Positions 48,250-58,930 of a stretch of DNA of 64,000 bases are shown piece after piece. The position numbers were made by a program, and so were the translations under genes. Source of the stretch: Thalassia testudinum. Taxonomy: Eukaryota; Streptophyta; Magnoliopsida; Alismatales; Hydrocharitaceae. Location of the stretch: assembly GCA_037157565.1 (NCBI GenBank), contig JAZHRO010000012.1:10256501-10320500 (forward strand), in the 5' to 3' direction. The notes under the pieces were generated by a model. The model was given only the letters and a program-made list of their open reading frames with translations, made no database searches and was not told the DNA's origin. Numbering within the stretch: the stretch's first letter is position 1; each line of letters starts with the position of its first letter.

Positions 48250-49748
48250 TGATGAGAGCCTCATCATGAATCCTAACTAGCACATTTTGACCTAAATAAG
48301 TATACAACAGCTCCTACAAAACCTAAGGGAAAGGCTAAATAAAAGAATTATAAATCTGAGTATAAAGCAACTCACAAGGGGTAAAACTGTAATTTTACCA
48401 ATGTAGTACACAAACGGGATGTCTAAGGGTCTAAACACTGGTCAAATGGGATTAACAAGAAAGAAAGTGAGATGATTTGATCTGAAAAGGGTTATAGTAA
48501 TTTCTAGGAATTAAATGACATTCTGTAACCATAAAACAAACCCTCTTTAATTCATGAAGTTCCAGGCAAGATAAAAATCAATTAAACCCTCTAAAATTCA
48601 TGAAAAAACATCCCCTAGGGTTTAGAACCTTCAATTTGGGCATTGGAACCTGTCTTGACCTAGATTGAGAACCATACGTAATTTTTGACCTAATTTGGGT
48701 TTTTGTGCAAATTGATCGGTAAAACATGGTCAAACCTAAAATCAAACTTCACCATTAGATTTCTTAGGTTGAAATTAAGTTTGTACCAAAATTTGGACCT
48801 AAGGGAATGCCATTTTGACATACTTTACAAATTGGTCCTCATGAATTACTTTTTGACCCTTAACTTTTGAACCCTTGCACTTTGCCCCCCAACTTTCCCT
48901 TCGTTCTTTGCAAAACAATCCCTCTGCCACCCCGCGTAGCTGCCCATACCTCCGACGACTTTGCACGGAGGATGGCGTCGCGTAGGGTATGGGGACCGGC
49001 CCCAGAAATGAGAGGGGGGTCCCCTGCGTCGTCCTCTTCCGCATGGATCCCCTCCCATGCCCTGCCAACGCCCATGCCTCTCTTGCGAACGCGCGAGAGG
49101 AATGGGTCTCTTCTCCGGCCATTCTCCGGCAAGCTGCCCACGCTTCCTCCTCGAGATCTTCTCATCGCTAGCATCTATTTAAGAAGCGGCTGGGGCTGCC
49201 GGTTGGGGTAAACCTGTTTTGGCCGAAGAAAATCCCCAAACTTCATCTCCTCCTCCTCCAGTCATTCGCCTGTAGGCTCTGGTGACTCTCTGCTTCTTCT
49301 CTCGTCGCCCTGCCACCATACCAGTGGCAGGGTTAGCTCCACCATCATTCGTCGTGCCTTGCCGTACCAGCAGGCACCCTCCAGTCTCTCTTCCTCGTCG
49401 TCGTCATCTTCCCCATAGGGCGTCGTCTCCGGCGACGGCAGAATTGAGCCGTCCACCTCCTGCCCCCCTTTGTCCGCTTAGTTAGGTAAGAGCTTTTCCG
49501 TTTTCTCCCCTCTTTATTTCCCCTTATCAATCTTAGTTTCGATCCCTCAACTTCCGCTACCACCACCATCATTTTCACCTCTGGCCACCAACTTCGGCGA
49601 GGCCGCTCCACCTCCACAGGCCGTCCCACCCCTCACCGACAAGTCCATAAGCATCCCTTACTCCACTCAACATTTCTCCTCACTCACACCACCACTCCAC
49701 TCACCCAAACACACCCCCGAACACACCCACACATACACACACAGTGTG
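48250..49748 (+). repeat. Element B 5' LTR, segment 1
   Basis: It starts TGATGAGAGCCTCATCA (7-bp palindrome arms) and aligns with 60895-62410. The TATA-like CTATTTAAG is at about 49175. It ends with the GTGTG duplication at 49744-49748. The ORFs here are mirrored in the 3' LTR but lack any recognisable domain. Confidence 0.9.
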
Positions 49749-52474
49749 TGTAACGACCCGATTCCCGAGTCCCTACGAGACACAAGAACCGGACCAACTC
49801 GACTAATCCCAAGACCTAGTTATCCAACGAGGAAGTAACCAAAAGAGCAGTAAAATAAACTACATTCAACATGAAATATAACTAGCAGTAAAAAAAAAAC
49901 AGCAGTAAGGAAAAGAACTACTACAGCATGTACCACCACAACAGTAGAACAACATTTATAACATAACATGAACTACAAGTAAAGAAAAGTGCGGGGGTAA
50001 CAAGAACTACTCACTACAGTGGAACAAAAGGGGTACAAAAGAACTGTGGTAAGTCTACTAGACCCTACTCGGCCCAGCGTCCTTTGCAGCCGCTGACCCT
50101 GGCTGCTCAACACCTGGTCCTGAAAAGTAACGAGTGTAACACGTCAGCGAAACGCTGAGTAGAGTGGCAGCTAAAACTAAAGAAGCAGTAAAGTGTGCAG
50201 TAGCTATTTTATTTTCTTTCTTCCTTTATTTACATCTTTCTATTGTTTCACAATTTATTTATTTCTCAGATCCTTCACTTGATCTCGAATGTTCCTCGTG
50301 GGAATGATCTTGATTGCAGTCTTTTCCGAAGAGTAGAAGTAACACGTGGTGCTCTCCTAGCTGGGAGAGTCCCCCGTGGTCATCCTACTCTCAGTCAACC
50401 ACCCCAAGGTCACTGACAGACGTAACGGTGACTACGGCACGCGCGGTAAACGCACGGGTAGCTACCCGACACTGGCACGCGGTCAGTCGTTTCCGTTAAC
50501 AGGTGCGCCCAAAGCACAGCACGGAACCAGTATAGGGAAGAGCCCTCTCAGTAGCAGGGGTCGAACCCCTCCACAGTAACCAAACAGGGGTCTTGCCCCT
50601 CCACAGTCCACGCACCCTCGCCTGACTACCCTGGTTCGCCCAGTGGGCCTAACAAGTCGGTGTAGGTGAGCTAGCAGAACCCCGGGGCCCGTGGGGTAGC
50701 TAGTACTCGCCCTACACTAGTAGCTCTCCTCGATACTGTGTACACAAGGGCCAACAAGTCGGTACAAAGTGGCCAGACCTAACCCCGGGTCCCTGGGGCG
50801 GTTGGCTTCGCTCTGCACTAAGCAGGTAACAGGTGCTTCCCCTAGCACTACGTACCCAAGAGACAACGCACCTCCACATCTTTCCTTCTCAGTTCCATTT
50901 CATTCTCTTTCCAGGAGTTCTACTCCTAACTCCCCGTAGGGTTCCAGCTCTTTTAACTCAGCACATTCAGGTTTCACCCTTTCAGTTTCACGTTCATACA
51001 ACCCATATTCTCAAACATGTTCATTTATTCATAACAGGCAGCTGTTAAAATCAATTTACATGCAGCTATTATTTCCTTTCCACAGTTTCCAAGATCGCAA
51101 TATCTATATTCATTTCACTAGTTTTCCAGTCTTAGGATTCATGCCGTACCCTAGGATCTATCATTCAATCTAGTTTTCCAGCCCTAGGATTCATGCAATA
51201 CCCTAGGGTCTATTATTCAATCTGGTTTCTCATTCCTAGGATTCATGCAATGCCCTAGGTTCTATTAATTGTTCCATAATTGTAACAAATTACGTTAATA
51301 ATTTCTAAAGCCACTCTACCAGCTACAACGGAAGTACTGGGGGCGTGGTCGGAAATCCCGCGTGCCTTCGCAACCCCCGAGACTGCAATGGAATGGGGTC
51401 CTAACACAAGGATCAAACACAAGGAGTTTCTCAGAACAGTATATAATTACTGTAGATGGGTAGAGGATCTTATTCTGAAAAGAACGCAACTCGAAACGCG
51501 GAAATCGGACTCCAACGGGCCCTAAACGGGTCGAAAATGACGAAACAGTCCAAAATCAGATGTCTGGAACCTCTTCCAGACGTCTTAAAATGTGGGTCAG
51601 ATGGTACCTTTGTTCTGCGTAGTCTCTCAGACGTCCAGAAGCCTGCGGGGGTGTCTGGCCTAGTTCACAGACGTCCGATGGTCACCCTGGACGTCTAGAA
51701 CTCGTTCCCGTCATCTGGCACTGCGGCCAGACGTCTGATTCGCGTTGGATGCGAATCTCAGAACCTGCACATACCCACTCATCGTTCTCAGTACAACGGT
51801 CGCAGAAAAGGACGAAGGACGAAAATAACTTACTTGCCAGACGTCTGGACAGTCCTCCAGATGTCTTCACCGTCGTCTGGTTGGAAGCCCAGACGTCTGA
51901 TTCTGGAAGAACTTCCAGAATCAGAGCTCGACGCGCTCTCCGCCCGCGACGCACGGCCGCGCCGTGCCTCGTCCGCTTGCTGCTCGAGCTGCAGCAGCCC
52001 TCCCGCGTCACTCCGTGCCCGTTGCTCCCCCGCCGGCCGGCTCCAGCTGCCCTGGCAAGCTCGAGCCCTCACGGCCGAGCGTCTCCTCCCTCGCGCAACG
52101 CCTCCTCCCGCACACCTGCCACGGCTGCCGCTGCCGCCGCTCGCTCACTCTCGCACTGGCTGGAAGAAGAAGAAGGGAGAGGAGGAGATGAGAGTGAGGG
52201 AGAGGGCCCTTTTAAAGCCGCGCGGGGAGAGAGAGCGGGAGAGAGGGGCGTAGCCTGCGCCTGCAGGAGGAGAGGGAAAAAGAGGGGCATCTGCAGGTCT
52301 GCGCGCGCAGACACGCAGACGAAATCCACCGTATCGCAGAAATTAAATCCCAGACGTCTGGAAGGGGTTCCAGATGTCTGGTCAGACGTCTGGAAGGGGT
52401 TCCAGATGTCTGGTCAGACGTCTGGGCCACCTCCCAGACATCTTAAAAGACGTTTTGAAGCTGCTTTCGTAACA
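49749..52474 (-). mobile_element. Tekay/Del-like solo LTR, copy 2, TSD GTGTG
   Basis: The + strand termini are TGTAACGACC and ...TTTCGTAACA. GTGTG occurs at 49744-49748 and 52475-52479, and the intact site is seen in the 3' LTR near 62407. It shares its order of motifs with copy 1. It has six perfect CAGACGTCTG palindromes (51728, 51838, 51890, 52351, 52383, 52415), an exact 32-bp tandem duplication (52351-52414), and three units of about 55 bp built on 'cctaggattcatgc' (51125-51265). The 256-codon ORF at 51749-52519 crosses the LTR end and is not a gene. Confidence 0.92.
52351..52414 (+). repeat. Exact 32-bp tandem duplication containing CAGACGTCTG
   Basis: The units 52351-52382 and 52383-52414 are identical. 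Each has one CAGACGTCTG and one CAGATGTCTG separated by GAAGGGGTTC. A third CAGACGTCTG follows at 52415. Copy 1 has no such duplication at this position (16515-16575). Confidence 0.95.
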
Positions 52475-53756
52475 GTGTGCCCTAGGCACGCTCACGCAGG
52501 CGCCCCCGCACCACGTTGACCACCTCAGCCCATTCGCCACACCTTGGAGAAGCCCCCCAAGGCATCTGACAGGGCCGTGAGGCGGTGTTCGTGTTTTCAG
52601 GGATAGATCAGCTCGCCGCCATCGACGAGCAGGTCGAAGCTGCTTTGCAAGCTTCTCCATGCTGCAGCGCTCCAGGTCCCTAGGTCCAGCAGTTGTGGAA
52701 CACTCTCACGCACGCACTCAGGCCCTCAATTAGAGTCAAAGGCCTTGGCTACTACCCCAATTGCTCGTGCCTTCCTCCTGCAGGCGCACGAAGAAGCAGG
52801 TGGGACTTTAGTCCCACCTCGGAAGTGGAGGCGCACCCGCACCTGCATAAGAGGAAAAAGTGACTTAGGCTATTCGCCTCAAGTCACACAGGGGTGAGGT
52901 CCCTCGCTCTCACTCAGTCTCATCCGTGGCACTGCCCACACGGACCTAGCCCGCGACTCGAATATCCTGCCTGTGCACTCCTCGTGCACCACCCACGCCG
53001 GTGCGCCTGGACCTGGGTGCACGTAACCTGACCCAAATACCCGATTGGCTGGCTCTAGGAGAGTGAAGAGAGAAATAGAAAGGGAGTACACGTGGGGAAG
53101 GGTAGGGGTAGGTTTTGCGCTCGTGTGTGCAGGGAACAGGTGGAGAAGAAGAAGAGGAGTGGCGAGGACTCAGCTGCAAAGTACCCGCAACAGAGAAAAA
53201 GAAAGAAGGCGGAGGAGATGCAGCAGCTCAAGAAGAAAAGAAGAAGCCAAGGAGGAGCTACAGCAGGAGCTGAGAAGAAGGAGCTGAAGCCAGGAAGGAG
53301 GAAAGCTGCAGAGAAAAGAAAGAGAAGGAGAAGAGCCACAGCAGCCGAAGGAGAAAGAAGACAGGAAGGCTGAGAACACAACTGAAGAAAGAAGGAGGCA
53401 CTGTAGAAATGGGGCCGATAAGGCGTCTGATTCGGAGAATCAGACGTCCGAAAAAGGAAAGGCAGAAAAAGAAGAGAAGGAATAGAGAAGAGAAGGGAAA
53501 GAGAAGGAAAAAAGAAGAAAAGAAGGGAAAGAGAAGAAAGAAAGAAGAGAAGAAAATGATTCTTTTGTTCTCTCTCTCTTAAATTTTTATATTTTATAAT
53601 TGTGAATTTGTATGCTTCTAGAATCAAAATGTGCTCCCTGAATTCGACCTCGGGATATTTTAAATTTAGAGTAATAAATTGAAATAAACTGGTAATCTCT
53701 GTTCGCAATATACTGCAACGAACATAATTTTAAAACACAGCGAAACGAACGCACCA
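52475..53756 (+). repeat. Element B 5' LTR, segment 2
   Basis: It aligns with 62408-63691. The palindrome GGTGGGACTTTAGTCCCACC is at 52799-52818. A purine-rich tract is at 53120-53570. It ends ...CGAACGCACCA. The lysine/arginine-rich or leucine/serine-rich ORFs in the tract are compositional. Confidence 0.9.
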
Positions 53757-53761
53757 TTTTT

Positions 53762-53779
53762 TGGCGCCATTGCCGGGGA
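53762..53779 (+). other. Primer binding site of element B (tRNA-Asp type)
   Basis: TGGCGCCATTGCCGGGGA lies five bases after the LTR end. It is one change from the TGGCGCCGTTGCCGGGGA site typical of Athila elements. Confidence 0.88.
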
Positions 53780-54708
53780 GCAACGGGCATTCTAGAAGCT
53801 ATTAATTCAGAATTTCTGATTTACTACTGGCTTAATCTCTTCTCTTTTGTTGTGCAGGCACAGGAAATCAAGAAGGTGCAAGCAGCCGCACAACAACCAC
53901 ACCAAGGGACAAGTAATTTTCTATCCTCTCTTTTGAGCCCCTAAAATTCTAAAGAGGAAGAAAAAGAAAAAAAGCGATTTAGGAATAACCTGTCTTTCAT
54001 ACATAGTAAATCGCAAAAGTTGCCTGTTTTCAATTTCAAACACATTCTATTTGTACATCCACTAAAGGTATTTAGGGCTAAAACCTTCTTGCTTGAGCCC
54101 TAATTACCTAATCTTGAGGCAACTAACTGGACCAATTAGAGGCAACCTAAGACTCAAAAGCTAGGGTTTTAGAGACACACTTTCTAATCAAGAATTGAAA
54201 ATTCCCAAAAGAAGTGTGCCTAAGCCATTGCTTGAAAACATTTATTAAGAGAAACCCTAAGCAATTCGGCTCTTAAGTCACTTGAACCTTAAAAGACAAG
54301 ACCTAATAAGCTCTCATAGGAACTAATGGGTGAAGTTGATCCCTTGGATCAACCAACCTTTAAATTAGGTCACTCTTTGCACACAAAAAGATAAAAGTTC
54401 AAGTGAAACCCTAAGCACCTTAATCTTAATTAAAAGTGGTAGGCTTAAGAGGTCAAGGTCCCCATTCTGGTCTACCTGGAATCTCGGTGACAAGAGAGGT
54501 CGGGTGGGGGAAACCCTGTAACTCGTGGGGGCGCTCTACTGTGTAGGGGTCTTCGCGGGACTCACCCTCTCTGGCTGCCTAGGTAATTCTCAGGTGGACG
54601 ACCTTCTGATTTTGGGGTATCATCCGCCCCGAACTTCTATAGTCACCCAACATTTTGGGTGTCTTGATTGGGTCCAGCACCTGCTAACCTCATCCTATCC
54701 ATCAGGGT
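53780..54708 (+). other. Element B leader with conserved block
   Basis: This is the non-coding leader. The block 54460-54670 ('ggtcgggtgggggaaaccctg' to 'gtcttgattgggtc') is shared with element C at 31290-31500 on the minus strand. A 64-codon ORF at 54525-54719 lies in this block but is not preserved in the C copy, so I treat the block as non-coding RNA sequence. Confidence 0.65.
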
Positions 54709-56400
54709 ATGTTCGGTAGGAGGTCCTTGAAACCTCCTCTAGAAATTCACTCTCCCCGAGGCCAAGCCTCAGTACCCTTGTTTGAGCAACAACCCCTTCA
54801 CATAGACCTCTCTTCTGATTCTGAACCCACTTCACCTTCTTCTTCCACAATGGCTCAGCCTGTTGAGGAAGAGAATAATCTCGAGCACCAGCTCCAGCGA
54901 CTCAATGATCTCTTCCAGAACTTCATGAACCCACCGTAGCGTCCCATGATGCGAGATCACTATAATCCCGCTGCGGTGGCAATTGAGTCTCAAGTCAGAA
55001 TCCCGACTGGAGGACCTGATTCTGAGTTAAAGCCCAACATGGTCCACGCCATACCTAAATTCTATGGGCTTAACTCTGAAGAACCCTTCTAGCACATCAA
55101 ACAGCTTAAGCATCTGGCCCAGACCTTCGGGTCAGATGCGTAGAATCGGGATATCCTACTTATGAAGATGTTCTCTTTCTCCCTTATGGACAAGGCAGCC
55201 CATTGGTATCAGACCCAGACCCGTCCGATCAACACTTGGGAGGAACTTTAGTCCGAGTTCTTGAAAAAGTTCTTCCCCGTTGGTCGGACCAATGCCTTGC
55301 GCCATCAAATTACTCACTTCATGCAACATACGGGAGAACCTCTTCATGAGGCATGAGATCGTTTTCAGGATCTCATGAGAAAGTGCCCTCATCACGGAGT
55401 TCCTAAATGGGAACAAGTCCAGCCTTTTTACCAGGGACTCCGTGAGGATATTAGACTGTTAGTCAATGCAACTTGCGAAGGGAATATCATGGGTCAACAT
55501 GAAGACACTGTGTGGGAGATTCTCGAGAATATGTGCGAGAACTCCATCAACAATAACTCCATGGGACTATTCGACAGGACGAATACCCGCGCAACGACGA
55601 ACCTTAGAGGAGCACATGAGACACAGGGCCTGTTCGCATTAGTTGATCTGGAATTAATGACCAGTCGATTGGACAATGTCACTATTATTGAGAAGAAGGT
55701 GGATGAGCTGACTAAGCATTTACAGGGAGCCACCTCTGCGTAGAACTCCTTCACACAGCCTCCTCCCGCACGGGAAACTGTGCAGCACATTTTCCATCAA
55801 CCTTCTCCAGGGATGGACTCGTATCCACCCCCATCTGACTCTAGGACTGGAAGAACCTCCGATCCTTTCTATTCTTGTCGGGGGAACTCTACTCCCCCAT
55901 TCTTTGACTTTTCTAAGGCTCCTCAGACCTGCGGGGACCTCAACACCATCCAGAATGACCCTTTTTCCAACACCTACAATCCTGGATGACGGAACCATCC
56001 TAATTTCCGGTGGGCGGGAAATTCCCAGAATCCCAAACCACTCTTTCAGCCCCATCCACAAGCACCTCATCCTTATCAACCGCCTCAGCCTCGGCCCAAC
56101 CCCACTTATTCATCCGGGCCAAACTAAGATCAAATGTCCCTTATCCTCCAGACTTTGGCTGACATTCAGAGAACAAATGCGGCTATTCAAAAGCAACACA
56201 AGGACGAAATCACAGAGGTCCGAAATCAACTTGCCTAGTTCGCAAATTCTCGCCAACCAGGCACGCTTCCTTCTCAGCCTCTACCTAACCCTAATAGCGT
56301 GCCGACCCAGCGGCGTGTTATGAACCCAAACCCAGGCCAAGCACACATGGTCTATCAGGTCTCTTCTATTCCTTCACCTGACGAGATGGAAGCTTCAACT
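54709..56400 (+). pseudogene. gag: Gag part of element B polyprotein (broken)
   Basis: Starts with ATG at 54709, a few bases after the leader. An N-terminal Ser/Pro-rich part is followed by the capsid-like domain (about 55020-55500: LLMKMFSFSLMDKAAHWYQT, FLKKFFPVGRTNALRHQI, LLVNATCEGNIMG). A Pro/Asn-rich part and a coiled-coil-like segment (DIQRTNAAIQKQHKDEITEV, about 56161-56220) come next. There is no zinc knuckle. In-frame stops lie at 54937, 55090, 55141, 55249, 55354, 55741, 55987, 56125 and 56236. There is no frameshift: the same frame runs on into pol. The gag of element A is homologous over its whole length. The gag/pol border is approximate. Confidence 0.88.
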
Positions 56401-58930
56401 TCCTATGCGGGTTATCAACAGCAGCAGCCCATTCTACCAACCCCTAACCAGAACCAGGCAAGGCTAAATTCTGTAACAACCCGTAGTGGTAAGGCAACCC
56501 AAGATCGACCTTATCCAGACTACTCCAAGCCTGGTAGTGACCCAAATCCTAGGGCAGTCATCCAGGATGTTCCTATCCCTGTCCCAGATCAAAAACCTGG
56601 ACCTATCCTAGAGGAACCAACCAAGGCTCCATTTCCCGAGGCCTTGACCAAGGGAAAGAAGACAACCAAACCCGTGGCTCCTGAGGAGGACCTGGTCAAG
56701 CTCTTTGAGAAGGTCCAAATAAACATCCCCTTGATGGATGCGATTCACCACGTACCGGCTTACGCACGATTTTTGAAGGTGTGTACACCTCAGCGTAAGC
56801 CGAGAACCAAGAGTGGGAGTCCAATTGTATTGTCAGAGCAAGCTAGCTCTGTAATCCTAAGTAGACTCCCACCCAAGGCAAAAGACCCAAGCACTCCCCT
56901 AATTTCATGTAAGATCGATGAAACCCAGTTCGACAGAGCATTATTGGACTTAGGTGCCTCCATAAACTTGATACCCACATCCCTACTTAACCATCTAGAA
57001 GAATTTGAGCTAAAACCGACCGAGGTGACATTACAGTTAGCAGATCGATCTATCAAGTCACCAAAAGGGATTCTTGAGGATGTTATTGTAAGGGTGCGGG
57101 ATTTCTACTTCTCGGTAGATTTCATAGTTTTAGATATGGACGCACCTGAGAACCCAAGGGATACACCAATCATTCTAGGGAGACCTTTTCTGGCCACTGC
57201 AAGGGCCAATATAAGTTCTGAGGAGGGCCAAATAGAACTGAAATTTGGGAACCAGACTCTCAATATTGATATCTTTAAGGCCCAACAAAGAATTAATTGC
57301 GGTGTCATTGAACAAATCTGTGATATTAGAGCCATGGTTGATGAACCACAACTTGAGGACAACATGATCATTCCTCATCAACCACAAGAGGATCTTGAAC
57401 CGCAACTAGAGGAGTCAGACCTTGAGATAGACAAACCTATAACTCCTACCCTTGTACCACACACTCACTTTGAACCACCCACTGCTGCTGATAACCCCAT
57501 TCTTGAACTCAAACGCCTTCCCAACCATTTAAAATATGTCTTTTTGGGTTCTAATCAAATATTTCCTATGATTATAAACTCCAAATTCGCACCTGATCAG
57601 GAATCCCGTCTGATTACTACTCTCCAGCAACATCACAGAGCCATTAGTTGGACTCTCGATGATTTGACTGGAATAAGTCCCTCTTGTTGCACACATCATA
57701 TCTATTCTGAAGAGGGCGCATGACCTTCCTGTGAAATGCAGAGACGTTTGAATCCCAATCTGCAGGAGGTCATGAAAAAGGAGATCATTAAATGGTTAGA
57801 TGCAGGGATCATCTACCCGATCTCCGACAGTCGTTGGGTGAGCCCAATCCAGGCTGTGCCTAAAAAGGCAGGGCTCACCACCATCACGACTAAAATCGGA
57901 GAGGTCATACCTACCCGTATAGCCAACTCGTGGAGAGTTTGCATAGATTACCGAAAACTCAATTCCTCCACGAAGAAGGATCATTTCCTACTACCATTCA
58001 TTGATCAGATTCTCAAGAAATTAGTGGGAAATAGATTTTTCTGCTTTCTTGATGGGTACTCCAGTTATAACCAAGTGACAATTCATCCAGAGGACCAAGA
58101 GAAGACTACATTCACCTGCCCCTTCGGGATGTACGTGTTCCGAAGGATGCCTTTCGGTCTCTGCAATGCACCCGCAACTTTTCAGCGGTGCATGCTTGCC
58201 ATATTCTCTGATATGGTAGGTGATTATCTTGAAGTCTTCATGGATGACTTCTCAGTTTTCAGGGCATCATTTGATGATTGCCTGCAGCACTTGGTTCATA
58301 TACTCAGGCGTTGCATTGACGTAAATCTGGTTCTTTCCTGGGAAAAGAGCCACTTTATGGTGCCTGATGGGATCGTCCTAGGACATTTAATTTATGAGAA
58401 AGGCATCCAAGTGGATCGAGGGGTTAATCTGATTTCTAGACTTCCTATGCCTAGCTCGATCAAGGACATCCGGTCTTTTCTAGGGCACGTCAGTTTTTAC
58501 CGTCGTTTCATCCCTGATTTCCCGAAAATAGCGCGCCCCCTGACTACTCTTCTCTCCAAGGATGTACCCTTTGAGATTTCCAAGGAATGCACTCAAGCTT
58601 TTGAGAACCTTCGTGATCGAGTCACTCAATCCCCGATCCTATAGTCCCCTGATTGGTCTCAACCCTTTGAGATCATGTGCGATGCTTCTGACTTCGCTGT
58701 AGGAGCGGTTCTGGTGCAGAAGATTGACGGGAAACCCGTGGTCATCTACTACGCTAGCAAGACACTTGACGAGGCTCAGCATAACTACACGATTACGGAG
58801 AAAGTGCTGCTAGCTGTAGTATTTGCCCTCAAAAAATTCCGATCTTATCTCTTGGGTTCCCACGTCATAATCTTCTTGGATCACACTGCTGTGAGGCATC
58901 TCCTTGCTAAGAAGGACGCGAAGCCTTGAT
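56401..58930 (+). pseudogene. pol: Protease, RT and RNase H of element B (broken)
   Basis: The frame stays open from 56239 to 57720. The aspartic protease has the DLGAS active-site motif (56947-56961; Athila elements often have DLGAS in place of D-T/S-G) and IILGRPFLATARA (57169 onward). RT has WVSPIQAVPKK, WRVCIDYRKLN (57931 onward), RRMPFGLCNAPATFQRCM (58144 onward) and catalytic FMDD (58237-58248), then FLGHVSFYRRFIPDF (58480 onward). RNase H has MCDASDFAVGAVLVQK (58675 onward) and a TEKVLLAVVFALKKFRSYL segment. Stops are at 57721 (TGA, between protease and RT), 58642 (TAG) and 58927 (TGA). All these segments share one frame. Motifs are typical of the Athila clade. Catalytic residues of RT are present, but the protein cannot be read through. 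Confidence 0.93.

Noticed and set aside
51749..52519. 256-codon ORF
   Set aside because: It runs across the end of solo LTR copy 2 into B's LTR, is GC-rich, shows no domain and overlaps other-frame ORFs of similar length.
53055..53708. 217-codon Leu/Ser/Phe-rich minus-strand ORF resembling membrane segments
   Set aside because: It is the complement of the purine-rich tract; hydrophobicity follows from TTC/CTT composition, not from a gene.
54525..54719. Upstream ORF encoding a functional leader peptide in B
   Set aside because: It overlaps the conserved leader block, but coding frame is not shared with C; similarity is better explained at RNA level.
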